Shown here one piece after another: positions 52,469 through 60,700 of a stretch of DNA of 64,000 nucleotides (the first letter of the stretch is position 1; the number at the start of each line of letters is the position of its first letter). This DNA comes from Actinobacteria bacterium 69-20 (GTDB lineage: Bacteria > Actinomycetota > Actinomycetes > Mycobacteriales > Nakamurellaceae): assembly GCA_001897425.1 (NCBI GenBank), contig MKSW01000040.1, forward strand, positions 136,051 through 200,050, given 5' to 3'. The notes beneath the pieces were generated by a model. The model saw only the letters and a list, made by a program, of their open reading frames with translations, was not told the origin of the DNA and made no database searches. A program made the translations under genes and the position numbers.

Positions 52469-53901
52469 TCGCCGCCCTCCGAGAACTGGAGCTGCGGAGC
52501 ACCTTTCGCACCGTGGATCACGACCGGATCGCCGATCAGCGAGTTGTTGTAGAACCAGACAGCGTTCGCCTTGTTCAGGTTCAGGCAACCGTGCGAGACG
52601 TCGTACCCGTGGTTCTGCGCCCACACCGTGTTGTTGAGCTCGTGCAGGAAGATCCCGTCCGTGGAGATCCGGGTGGAGTAGTAGATCGGCTCCGGCGCGT
52701 ATCCGCCCGGCGCGTCTGCCGGCAGCCCGTAGCTGGCCGAGGACATCATCTGCGGATTCTTGTGGTCGAGCACGGTGTAGGTGCCGTTCGGCGTGTAGAA
52801 GTTGATGTACCGGCCGTCGACCGTCACACCGCCGTGCTTGCCCATCGACGTGTTCATGGTGCGGATCGCCTTGCCCGCCGCGTCATACACGGTGACGGTG
52901 TCGACCTTCGGCGCGCTGTCCTCGGCGACGGTGAGCTGCCGCCGACCGATCGTGAAGGACGTCGACACGTCCGACTGCCCGTAGAGCCCGGGCCCGACTT
53001 CGACGCCGTACACATTGGCGCTGATGGTCACCTTGGTGCCGGCCGGCCAGTAGTCCTTCGGGCGGAAGTGCACGTTCTGCGCGTCCGACCAATACCACGA
53101 GCCGTCCACGTGCGGGGACGTCGTCACCTGCAAGGTGCGCTGCGCTGCGGCCCGGTCGGCGATCGGCTCGTCGAAGTGCACCACCGGAACGATGCCCACC
53201 CCGTACGTCGCCCCGTTGGTGAGCGGGTAGCGGCCGGTGTATTCGAGGTACGGCATCGTCATGTTGTGCGGGGTGAGCGTGGTGAACGCGCTCGTGCCGG
53301 TGACGGTCTGCCCGTCGTCGTTCGTTGCGGTCGCGGTGAGCCGATACGACTTCCCGTACCCGAGCGGCTGTGTCGCCTGCCAGGACGTCTTGTCCGCGCT
53401 GAGCGCCCCCGCGACCTGTACGTTCTCCGTCGGGTTGACGAGCGTCACGGACGTGAGCGTGCCACCCGCCGCCACCGCGGTGATCGGCGCGGCCGGGTTG
53501 ACCGTCGTCGATCCGGGCGTGGGGCTGATGGTGAGCGTCGGTGGATCCGCCGATGTAGTCGTCGGTGGGGGATCGGCGTTCGTGTCGTCGGGGTTGGCAT
53601 TCCCGGACTGGTCCACCGGAGATGACGCTGTTCCCCCGGTCCCCGGGTCAGGCGCTGACGGATCCGCTCCGCCCGAGGACGTCGTCATGGGCGGTACGGT
53701 GACGGCCGGCGATACGGGACCGGTCGATGCGGTGCCGGAAAATGCGGTGGACGACGGATCCGATGCCGATGCCTTGGCCGGGCCGGAGCAGGCGCCGAGC
53801 ACCAAGACCGCCGCTACTGCTGCGACGAGCCATCCGCTCTTGTGCACACCGTGTAGCACGCCGTGCCGCACCTTCGCCGTTGCCACCGGCCACCCGCGCA
53901 T
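52420..53901 (-). CDS. L,D-transpeptidase (YkuD) lipoprotein
   Basis: 493 residues. The signal peptide ends with lipobox VLGAC, followed by a long Thr/Ser/Pro linker, two Ig-like domains (LTISPTPGSTTVNPAAPITAVAAGGTLTSVTLVN and MPYLEYTGRYPLTNGATYGVGIVPVVHFDEPI) and a YkuD domain. The catalytic motif is HGYDVSHGCLNLNKANAVWFYNNSLIGDPV, with an upstream His in IFLHELNN. It makes 3-3 cross-links in peptidoglycan, as mycobacterial LdtB-type enzymes do. It is translationally coupled to the LCP gene, a sensible cell-wall pairing. Confidence 0.93.
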   Translation of the reverse strand: MRGWPVATAKVRHGVLHGVHKSGWLVAAVAAVLVLGACSGPAKASASDPSSTAFSGTASTGPVSPAVTVPPMTTSSGGADPSAPDPGTGGTASSPVDQSGNANPDDTNADPPPTTTSADPPTLTISPTPGSTTVNPAAPITAVAAGGTLTSVTLVNPTENVQVAGALSADKTSWQATQPLGYGKSYRLTATATNDDGQTVTGTSAFTTLTPHNMTMPYLEYTGRYPLTNGATYGVGIVPVVHFDEPIADRAAAQRTLQVTTSPHVDGSWYWSDAQNVHFRPKDYWPAGTKVTISANVYGVEVGPGLYGQSDVSTSFTIGRRQLTVAEDSAPKVDTVTVYDAAGKAIRTMNTSMGKHGGVTVDGRYINFYTPNGTYTVLDHKNPQMMSSASYGLPADAPGGYAPEPIYYSTRISTDGIFLHELNNTVWAQNHGYDVSHGCLNLNKANAVWFYNNSLIGDPVVIHGAKGAPQLQFSEGGEWSVPWSTWLAGSAIR

Positions 53902-54214
53902 GATTTGGTTGCCGCCTCCGTTCGCGCTCGTGAAAATCGGTCGTCTTCGCTACGTACCGCTGATTACCGTCGTACTGCTATTTTCGCCGCATCGGACGCG
54001 AACCGGGACCGTTCCAGGTCACGATCTGGGAAATCTTCATGATCCTGGTGTTTCTGACCTCGGTGCCCGTTGCCCCGCCGCCTCGCTTCGGCGTTCCTTA
54101 CGACGCGCATCGGGCCGTCGCGTTCCCGCGGGAGCGCCCAACGTTGTTCGGGGATCGGGGCGGCCCGGGGGGCTGCACGGCGAGGACGGGGCTTGCGGCG
54201 CGGAGCGCCGGGAA
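53902..54214. other. Gap with palindrome and motif copies, no gene seen
   Basis: 313 bp between the L,D-transpeptidase and VapC genes. Near its right end are GCGTTCCCGCGGGAGCGC at 54120-54137, related to the 22918 palindrome, and the minus-strand tandem motif at 54212-54233. I see no coding sequence with family features. The transpeptidase promoter should lie at the left end. Confidence 0.5.
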
Positions 54215-54233
54215 CTACGTCATAGACGTCATA
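54212..54233 (-). repeat. Tandem TATGACG motif
   Basis: On the minus strand: TATGACG, two bases, TATGACG, two bases, GTTCC. The unit period is 9 nt, as at 4404, 56891 and 63272. It touches the 3' end of the VapC gene. Confidence 0.65.
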
Positions 54234-54667
54234 TGCGGTGACGGATCCGGTGGTGACCGGACGGCGAGGCGCTCGACCGGTTGGCCGGTGACGGCGACGA
54301 CGAGGTCGAAATCCTTGTCGACATGCAGCACCCGGTGCCCGGCGATCTCCGCGGTCGCTGCCACCAGCAGGTCCGGGATGCTCGGTGCGCGATGCTGGCC
54401 ACGCTCGGCCAATACGCGTTGCACGTCCAGCGCGCGATCCTCGATCGTCGGTGTGAGGTATTCGACGATGAGGTTGGCGACCGACGGCGCCTGGATGGAC
54501 TGTGTCCAGCCCGGCGCATTGCGTGCCGAATAGCCCATCTCCAGCAGCGTGACCGTCGTGACGTACACGAGCCCCCGGTTGATTCGATCCAGCCAGACCT
54601 GAAGGCCGTCCGCCGATTCGCCCAGACGCTGATATGCGGACTTGTCGATCAGCCAGGTGTCGCTCAT
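54215..54667 (-). CDS. VapC-type PIN toxin
   Basis: 150 residues: first Asp in TWLIDKSAYQRLG, Glu in TVTLLEMGYSAR, and Asp pair in RAPSIPDLLVAATAEIAGHRVLHVDKDFDLV. All four acidic positions are present, so it is probably active. The last dozen residues (PPDPSPHMTSMT) come from the TATGACG repeat region and extend beyond the fold. It starts 13 bp after the VapB stop. Confidence 0.87.
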   Translation of the reverse strand: MSDTWLIDKSAYQRLGESADGLQVWLDRINRGLVYVTTVTLLEMGYSARNAPGWTQSIQAPSVANLIVEYLTPTIEDRALDVQRVLAERGQHRAPSIPDLLVAATAEIAGHRVLHVDKDFDLVVAVTGQPVERLAVRSPPDPSPHMTSMT

Positions 54668-54680
54668 CAGCGGGTGTCGC

Positions 54681-54905
54681 TCACGACCAGGCGTCGCGCA
54701 TGACGCGCGCGTCGCCGAGATCGGCCATGGCGGCGCGCGACAGTTGATAGTCCGCAGGCGTCGCGGGCGGCGCGGTTCGATACCGCGCGATTCGGCGCAT
54801 CTCGCGGCGTAAGAACTCCGCGCGCGAGAGCCCGAGGCGGTCGGCAGCCGTGTCGATCGCGCTGATCTCGTCGTCGGGGACGTTCCGAATGAGAAGATCC
54901 GTCAT
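54681..54905 (-). CDS. VapB-type antitoxin
   Basis: 74 residues. A short ribbon-helix-helix N-terminus (TDLLIRNVPDDEISAIDTAADRLGLSRAEFLRREMRRIARY) and a toxin-binding tail ending LGDARVMRDAW, typical of actinobacterial VapB. An inverted repeat lies just upstream. Confidence 0.87.
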   Translation of the reverse strand: MTDLLIRNVPDDEISAIDTAADRLGLSRAEFLRREMRRIARYRTAPPATPADYQLSRAAMADLGDARVMRDAWS

Positions 54906-54936
54906 CGGTCAGGCTCCTCACGTGCGGTGCTGTGCG

Positions 54937-54958
54937 GCGATATCGTTTATGATATCGC
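54937..54958. promoter_or_regulatory. Inverted repeat, vapB operator
   Basis: GCGATATC, a 6-bp spacer GTTTAT, then the exact complement GATATCGC. It lies 32 bp before the vapB start; such repeats are the usual binding sites for VapBC autoregulation. Confidence 0.65.
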
Positions 54959-54990
54959 ATCGGTGCCCGTGCCGCGGCGGGCGGCCGCCG

Positions 54991-56856
54991 CTACCCGAGC
55001 ATCTCGTCGACGTAGCACCAGCGCCAGGCCTCGCCCGGCTCGAACGATCGCATTACCGGATGGCTGGTCGCCTCGAAGTGCGCGGTCGCGTGCCGCCCCG
55101 GCGACGAGTCGCAGCAGCCCACATGACCGCAGCTCAGGCACAGCCGAAGGTGGACCCATCGGGTGCCGTCGCGCAGGCACTCGGCGCAGCCGTCCGGCGT
55201 ACTCGCCGGCCGTGCTCGCGGTGCTTCGCGCAGATGAGCGCACCCGCCCCGGCCGGCCGGCACCGTCAGCTCCTGGTCCAACCGCGCGGTGGCGTCCTCC
55301 ACCCGATCCAGCATCGACTCCTCCATATCGATCGCCCGCATCGCCGTGTGCAGCACCTCGTGGTCGTAGCCGCCGCGGTCGCGGGCCGCGAGGACCCACT
55401 CGCGTTCCGCCGCCAGCATGTCCAGGCGCAGCCGCCGGTAGGCCGCGGCCGGCGGCTCGACCTCGGCCTGCGACCGGCCGAGGCGCTCCCATGCCATGTT
55501 CACCCGCCGATCGGCCCGCTCCTCCAGTTGCGCGACGACCTCGGGCGGATCGTCCGGGCCGAGCACCTCGGCGAGCCGCTCCAGGCCGGCGCGCGTCGCT
55601 CCCGAGGTGAGCCCTGCCAATTGCAGCGCGTCCTCCACCGGATCGGGCCCGGGCAGCCGGAACCGCCGCACCAGCCAGGGCAGCGTCCACCCCTGCAGCA
55701 GCAACGTGCCCGCCACCACGGTGAAAGCGGCGAACGCAAACAGCGCTCGGTACGGCGTGTCCGGTGGGATCACGAACACCGCAGCGAGGGTCACCACGCC
55801 GCGCATCCCGGCCCAGGAGATGACGGTGCACTCCGCCCAGGACCAAGCGTCCCGTCGCGTGAGCCGCAGCCCGCCGGCGACGCCGAAGACGTAGACGAAC
55901 CGGGCCACGATCGTGGCGGCCAGCACCCCGAGACATATCGGGACGACGACCCCCCACGCCAGGTTTCCGGCGTTCACCGCGACGGCGAGGTCGCGCACCT
56001 GCAGGCCGATCAGCAGGAAGACGATGTTCTCCAACACGAACTGCACGGTCTGCCAGTTGATGCTCTCGGCGATCCGGGATGTCGCCGACTGCAAGGTCGT
56101 CGACCGGTGCCCCAGCAGCAGCCCGGTGACCACCACCGCCAGCACCCCGGACGTGCCGAGTTCCTCCGCCGGGAGGAAGGCGACGTACGGCGCGGCGAAT
56201 GAGAGCGTCGTGTCCAGCACGGCCGTGGTGAGCCGCCGGCGGATCAGCGCCAGAACGGTTGCGGCCAGCAACCCGATGATGAGCCCGCCTCCCGCCGCCT
56301 TCACGAAGTCCCAGATCACCGTCGTCGCATGGACTCTCGACGTCATCGCCGCCAACGCGGTACCCAGCGCGACAAGCGCGCTCGCGTCGTTGAGCAGGCT
56401 CTCGCTCTCCAGCAGCGCCACGATCCGGCGTGGCATCCCGACGCGTCGGCCGACCGCGGTAGCGGCCACCGCGTCCGGCGGGGCGACCACCGCGCCCAGC
56501 GCCATCGCCGCCGCGAGGCCCGCAGCCGGCAGCATCCACCAGGTCACCAGGCCGACCGCCGCCGTCGTGAACGCGACCGCGCCGACCGCCAGCAGGATGA
56601 TCCCGCGCCGGTTCGCCCGGAATTGCACCAGCGGGGTGCGGATTGCCGCCGCATAGAGCAGCGGGGGCAGCAGCCCGGTGAGCACGAGGTCCGGTGTGAT
56701 GCGGATGGTGAAGGCATGCGGGATAAACGACAGCCCCACGCCGACCACCATCAGCACCAGCGGCTCGGCGTAGCGCCACCGCCTGGCTCCCGCCGATACC
56801 GCGACGATCACGGCGATCAGCGCCAGGATTTGCAGCGTCGCATGCACCCGCATCAT
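54991..56856 (-). CDS. Na+/H+ antiporter (CPA1) with C-terminal UBP zinc finger
   Basis: 621 residues. The first about 400 form a 12-helix NhaP-type exchanger: LTGLLPPLLYAAAIRTPL, GAVVAPPDAVAATAVGRRVG (ion-binding PD region), ALLESESLLNDASALVALGTAL and ISWAGMRGVVTLAAVFV. A helical cytoplasmic part follows, and the last about 80 residues form a UBP-type zinc finger: GGCAHLREA...CAECLRDGTRWVHLRLCLSCGHVGCCDSSPGRHATAHFEATSHPVMRSFEPGEAWRWCYVD. This finger binds the free C-terminus of ubiquitin in eukaryotes; the fusion recurs in actinobacteria but its role is unknown. Confidence 0.9.
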   Translation of the reverse strand: MMRVHATLQILALIAVIVAVSAGARRWRYAEPLVLMVVGVGLSFIPHAFTIRITPDLVLTGLLPPLLYAAAIRTPLVQFRANRRGIILLAVGAVAFTTAAVGLVTWWMLPAAGLAAAMALGAVVAPPDAVAATAVGRRVGMPRRIVALLESESLLNDASALVALGTALAAMTSRVHATTVIWDFVKAAGGGLIIGLLAATVLALIRRRLTTAVLDTTLSFAAPYVAFLPAEELGTSGVLAVVVTGLLLGHRSTTLQSATSRIAESINWQTVQFVLENIVFLLIGLQVRDLAVAVNAGNLAWGVVVPICLGVLAATIVARFVYVFGVAGGLRLTRRDAWSWAECTVISWAGMRGVVTLAAVFVIPPDTPYRALFAFAAFTVVAGTLLLQGWTLPWLVRRFRLPGPDPVEDALQLAGLTSGATRAGLERLAEVLGPDDPPEVVAQLEERADRRVNMAWERLGRSQAEVEPPAAAYRRLRLDMLAAEREWVLAARDRGGYDHEVLHTAMRAIDMEESMLDRVEDATARLDQELTVPAGRGGCAHLREAPRARPASTPDGCAECLRDGTRWVHLRLCLSCGHVGCCDSSPGRHATAHFEATSHPVMRSFEPGEAWRWCYVDEMLG

Positions 56857-57528
56857 TCTTCCCCGCCGTGTCGGGAAGAGAGTCAGCGCCTATGACGCCG
56901 ATGACGATGTTCGTGCCTGCGGCGTTTGGCATTGTCGCGGAAACTGTGGCCGAGACGGCCATCTCACGTGCTTGCCCGGTGCGGCTGGCGGCACGGCGGC
57001 GCTCATCGGCGTCGGGGTTGAGCGATGACATCGGGATCGGCGGTGGTAAGCCGGAACCTGGCGGTAGCCAGGGGGTTCCGTGGGCCGTTTCCGATGGGCT
57101 ACGGGGCGAGGTACTACGGGGTGAGATCCGGGTCGCGGTCGGCACCTGTAGTCAGAAGCGAGACGCCCACGACAACGAGCACAACGGGCAGGATCGTCAC
57201 GCGCTTGCGGACCGGTCTGCGGCGCGGTCCGTAAGCAGATCCACGACCAACGACGTGTCGTTTCCCGACGCTGCCTTGCCGGCGAGGACGTCATCTTGGA
57301 ACGCCGCGAGCACCGCCGCCCGCAGCGTCAGCCGCCGTTTCGCGCCTACCCGAATCCAATGTCCGAGCGAACTGCTCACCATGCGCACGCGTGCGACTGT
57401 ACCGAGTTGGATGGGAAGCGTGAAGTCGCTTCCCGCTGGACACATCGCCTCTCGCGAATGGCCACCTGGTGGCAGCATCACGATCAGCTTGCGCGCTTCA
57501 GCCCAGCGCGCACCAGGCAATAATCGGC
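56857..57528. other. 672-bp gap, no well-supported gene
   Basis: The tandem motif TATGACG-n2-GATGACG-n2-GTTC lies at 56891-56912, 35 bp before the antiporter start. A minus-strand frame of 107 codons (57197-57520) is open but shows no family features and has a weak start. The right end adjoins a truncated NERD gene, so part of the gap may be decayed coding sequence. Confidence 0.4.
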
Positions 57529-57726
57529 CAGGACGTGCCGATCGCGAGGGTGCTGGTCTTCATCGGGGCCGATTGGCCGCTCATCGGTGGGGACTTTGCC
57601 ACCCAGCAGGTCCGGGTCGTGTGGCCGAAGAAGGCGGAAGAACTCGTAGTGAGACCTGGCCGGCTCGACGCGGTGAGTGTTGATGCGCTGCATCGGACGC
57701 TTGCCGAAGCGTTGCCGCCGGCATGA
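57529..57726 (+). pseudogene. 3' remnant of a NERD-domain gene
   Basis: About 65 residues: QDVPIARVLVFIGADWPLIGGDFATQQVRVVWPKKAEELVVRPGRLDAVSVDALHRTLAEALPPA. This matches the C-terminal end of NERD (nuclease-related domain) proteins, with the block ADWPLIGG followed by VVWPKK. The catalytic core that should lie upstream is missing, and no frame upstream contains it. It is a fragment left by deletion or rearrangement. Confidence 0.65.
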
Positions 57727-57768
57727 GTCGGCCCGTACAGGTCACCGTGGGCGTTCCGGTGCGCCGCA

Positions 57769-60700
57769 TCACCTTTCGGCGGGGCGGTCTCCGGGGTCGG
57801 GGTGCTCGACGGCGCTGGAGTGTGGCCCGCCGCCGCCGAGGCCGGGTCGGAGTCGCAGCCCGCGCGGTGTGCTGCGGAAACCTGCCTGGTGTAGGGCCGC
57901 GGCCCCCGGTGAGGTCGCTCCGTGCACCGAGGCTCCGTCGACCCTGGTGATGGTCAGCGGTTCGATCCGGCCGGAGAGTGCGACGTCGGCAAGCGCGCCC
58001 GCGGCGCGTGCGAGCAGGCCGGGCTCGGTGGTGAAGGTGAGCAGTGTGCGGCCGCCGCGTTCGGTGTACATGACGGGAGCGCCGTCGACCAGGCAGACCA
58101 TCGCCCCGGCGCGGCGAGACGGGCGGTGGCCGGTGGAGGGTGATGTAGCCGGCGGCGCGGTCCCCGGTTGCTCCGATGAGACCGCCTGTGCCGCAGCGGG
58201 TTCGGCGGTGATGGGTTCCGGCCAGGGCAGCGCCGCGCCGTACGGGTTGGCCGGGTCGGCGCTGGCCAAGACCAGTGCACCGGGCGCCGATCTTTCCCCG
58301 CGCTTATCGAGAGATGGTGCTTCCCGGCGTTTTTCGCTCGGCGATCCGTCATCTCCGGGTAATGGGGCCATGGCGCGGAGCCGATCGACAGCGCCCGCGT
58401 CGGCGAATTGGGCGGCGCCGAGCCCCTCCACGAAATATCCGCGTCGGATGCGGCCGCTCTCTTCCATCGCGGCCAACACACGGTAGATCCCGGCGAATCC
58501 GCCCGGCGTCTCTTCGGCGACGACGCTGCCGCGCGTGACGACGCCGTAGCGGTCGAGCAGTAGTTCGGCGGCGGCATGGAGCCGCACCGTGGGATCGGTC
58601 TCCAATCGGGGGAGCAGGGACCATCGGCCCGCGGCATGTCCGGGCACGTGCGCTGCGCGGGCCGCGAATTCGTAGGATGCGCCTATGCCGCGCCGGCCGA
58701 GCGTCGCGAGGCGGGACGGGGAGCGTATCCGGGACGGCGGGGGTTGCTGCCGCACGCGGTGTGCCGCGTGCCCGCCGCTCAGCCGGGCGCGCAGCGGCTT
58801 GAGCGTGTCGCCGGTGACCAAGCCGGCAAAGACCAAGTCCCACAATGCTTCGAGTATGTGGTCGGCCGTGGCAGTGCTCGGGCCGTCGAGGGTCGCCTTC
58901 GCCTGACGATCCTCGCCGCCTTCATGGTGTGGCACCGCGGCGCGGACGGCATCGACCAACTCGGCGAAGAAGAAGGCCCCACCGCGCCGGAGCACGTCGA
59001 GGATGGCGGTGTGCAGGGGACCCGGCGGCGGCCCGGGCAGATCAGGCGGCACGGGCAGGGTGAGCGGCGCGGTCTCGGCGAGGTGCAGGGCGATCCATGC
59101 GTCGCCGCCGCCGATCTCGCCGTGGGCGGACCACAGGACGTCACCGGCCGCCATGGCGTCATCCAGCATGACGGAGGAGTATTCCGGGATGCGAGCGGGA
59201 AGGATCAGAGTCTCCAGCGCGGAGGCCGGCAGCTGTGTTCCAGCGAGCTGCTCGACCGCGCGGAACAGGCGGTCCATCTGGCCCCCGGCCCCCCGCCGGT
59301 CCGCGCTGTGAGCGGGTTCGATGCCGTTCCACGCCGGCAGGAATCGACCCAACGTCTCGGGCGCGACGGGCTCCACCTCCGCGCGCAGCGCGGCCAACGA
59401 ACGTCGCCGTAGCAGGCGGAGGACGGCGGGGTCGACGTACTCGATCTCGCCCTCCGCCGCGCCGGTTCCGAGGACGCCGCCGAGATCACTGCCGAGGTCA
59501 CGGCCGAGGGCATTGCCGAGGGCATTGCCGAGAACGCCGCCGAGCGGCCGAAACTCGCCGGCCACCAACCGGCCGGCCGATATCAGGCGGCTCAGCGCGT
59601 CGCGGACCACGGCGACACCGAGACCGAACCGGGCCGCCGGCTCCGCCGCGGTGAACGGACCATGGGTCCGGGCGTAGCGGCCGAGCAGTCGGGAGAGTGG
59701 ATCGGAGACCGGTTCGAGGAACGCTTCGGCGATCCCCTCCGGCAGCGCGACGCCGAGCGCATCGCGCAGCAGAGCCGCGTCCGCCGGATCGGCCCACTGG
59801 GCCTGTCCGGCGATGCGGACTTCGATCACCCGCCGCGCGGCGGCGAGGCGCGCCAGCGACATCGTTGCGGCAGCGACCTTCTCAGGACTCACGTCCGCGG
59901 CCACGTCGGGAACCACCTCGAAGGCCGCCTCGGGGTTGGTGGCCGCGCCGACCTCGGCGGACACTGCGGCTCCCGATCCGGGTCCCAGGTGGCTGCGCGC
60001 AGCGATCTCGGCCGCGGTGAGAGGCCCGAGAATCCTCACCAGGTCAGTAATCTCGTCCTCGGAGCGGGCACGTCGGTCGGGAGCGAGCCGCTGCAGGGAC
60101 CGCTCCACCTCGACCAGCGCACCCGCATCGAGCAGATCGCGCAGCGATGGCGCCTCGGCGGTGCCGAGGAGTTCGGCGAGCAGGGCCGGGTCGATGGTTA
60201 GCGCGGCCGCGCGTCGCTCCGCGAGCGGGCTGTCGCCCTCGTAGATGAACTGCGCGACGTACCCGAACAGCAGCGACCGCGCGAAGGGCGACGGTGCCGG
60301 CGTCGTTACCTCGACCACCGCCACCTCGCGCGCGGCGATGCGACGCATCAGCAGGGCCAGCGAGGCCACGTCGAACACGTCGGCCAGGCACTCGCGCGCC
60401 GCCTCGGCCACCACCGGGAACTCGGGGTAATCCGCGGCCACCTCCAGCAGTTGCACGGCACGCTGCCGCTGCTGCCACAGCGGCTGGCGCCGATTCGCCT
60501 GGTGGCGCGGGAACAGCAGGGACCGCGCGGCGCACTCCCGGAACCGCGCCGCGAAGACTGCGGAGCCACCCAGCTGTGCGGTGACGTCGGCGCGGACCGT
60601 GTCCGGGTCCAGGACCATCAGATCGGCGAGATCCGGTAACCCCCAGTCAGATCCGTCATATTCGACATCCGGGAAGCGCAGCACGATGCCGTCGTCGGAA

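Noticed and set aside
57197..57520. A 107-codon minus-strand gene
   Set aside because: No family features, no ribosome-binding site, and the position beside a decayed gene suggests chance openness in GC-rich DNA.
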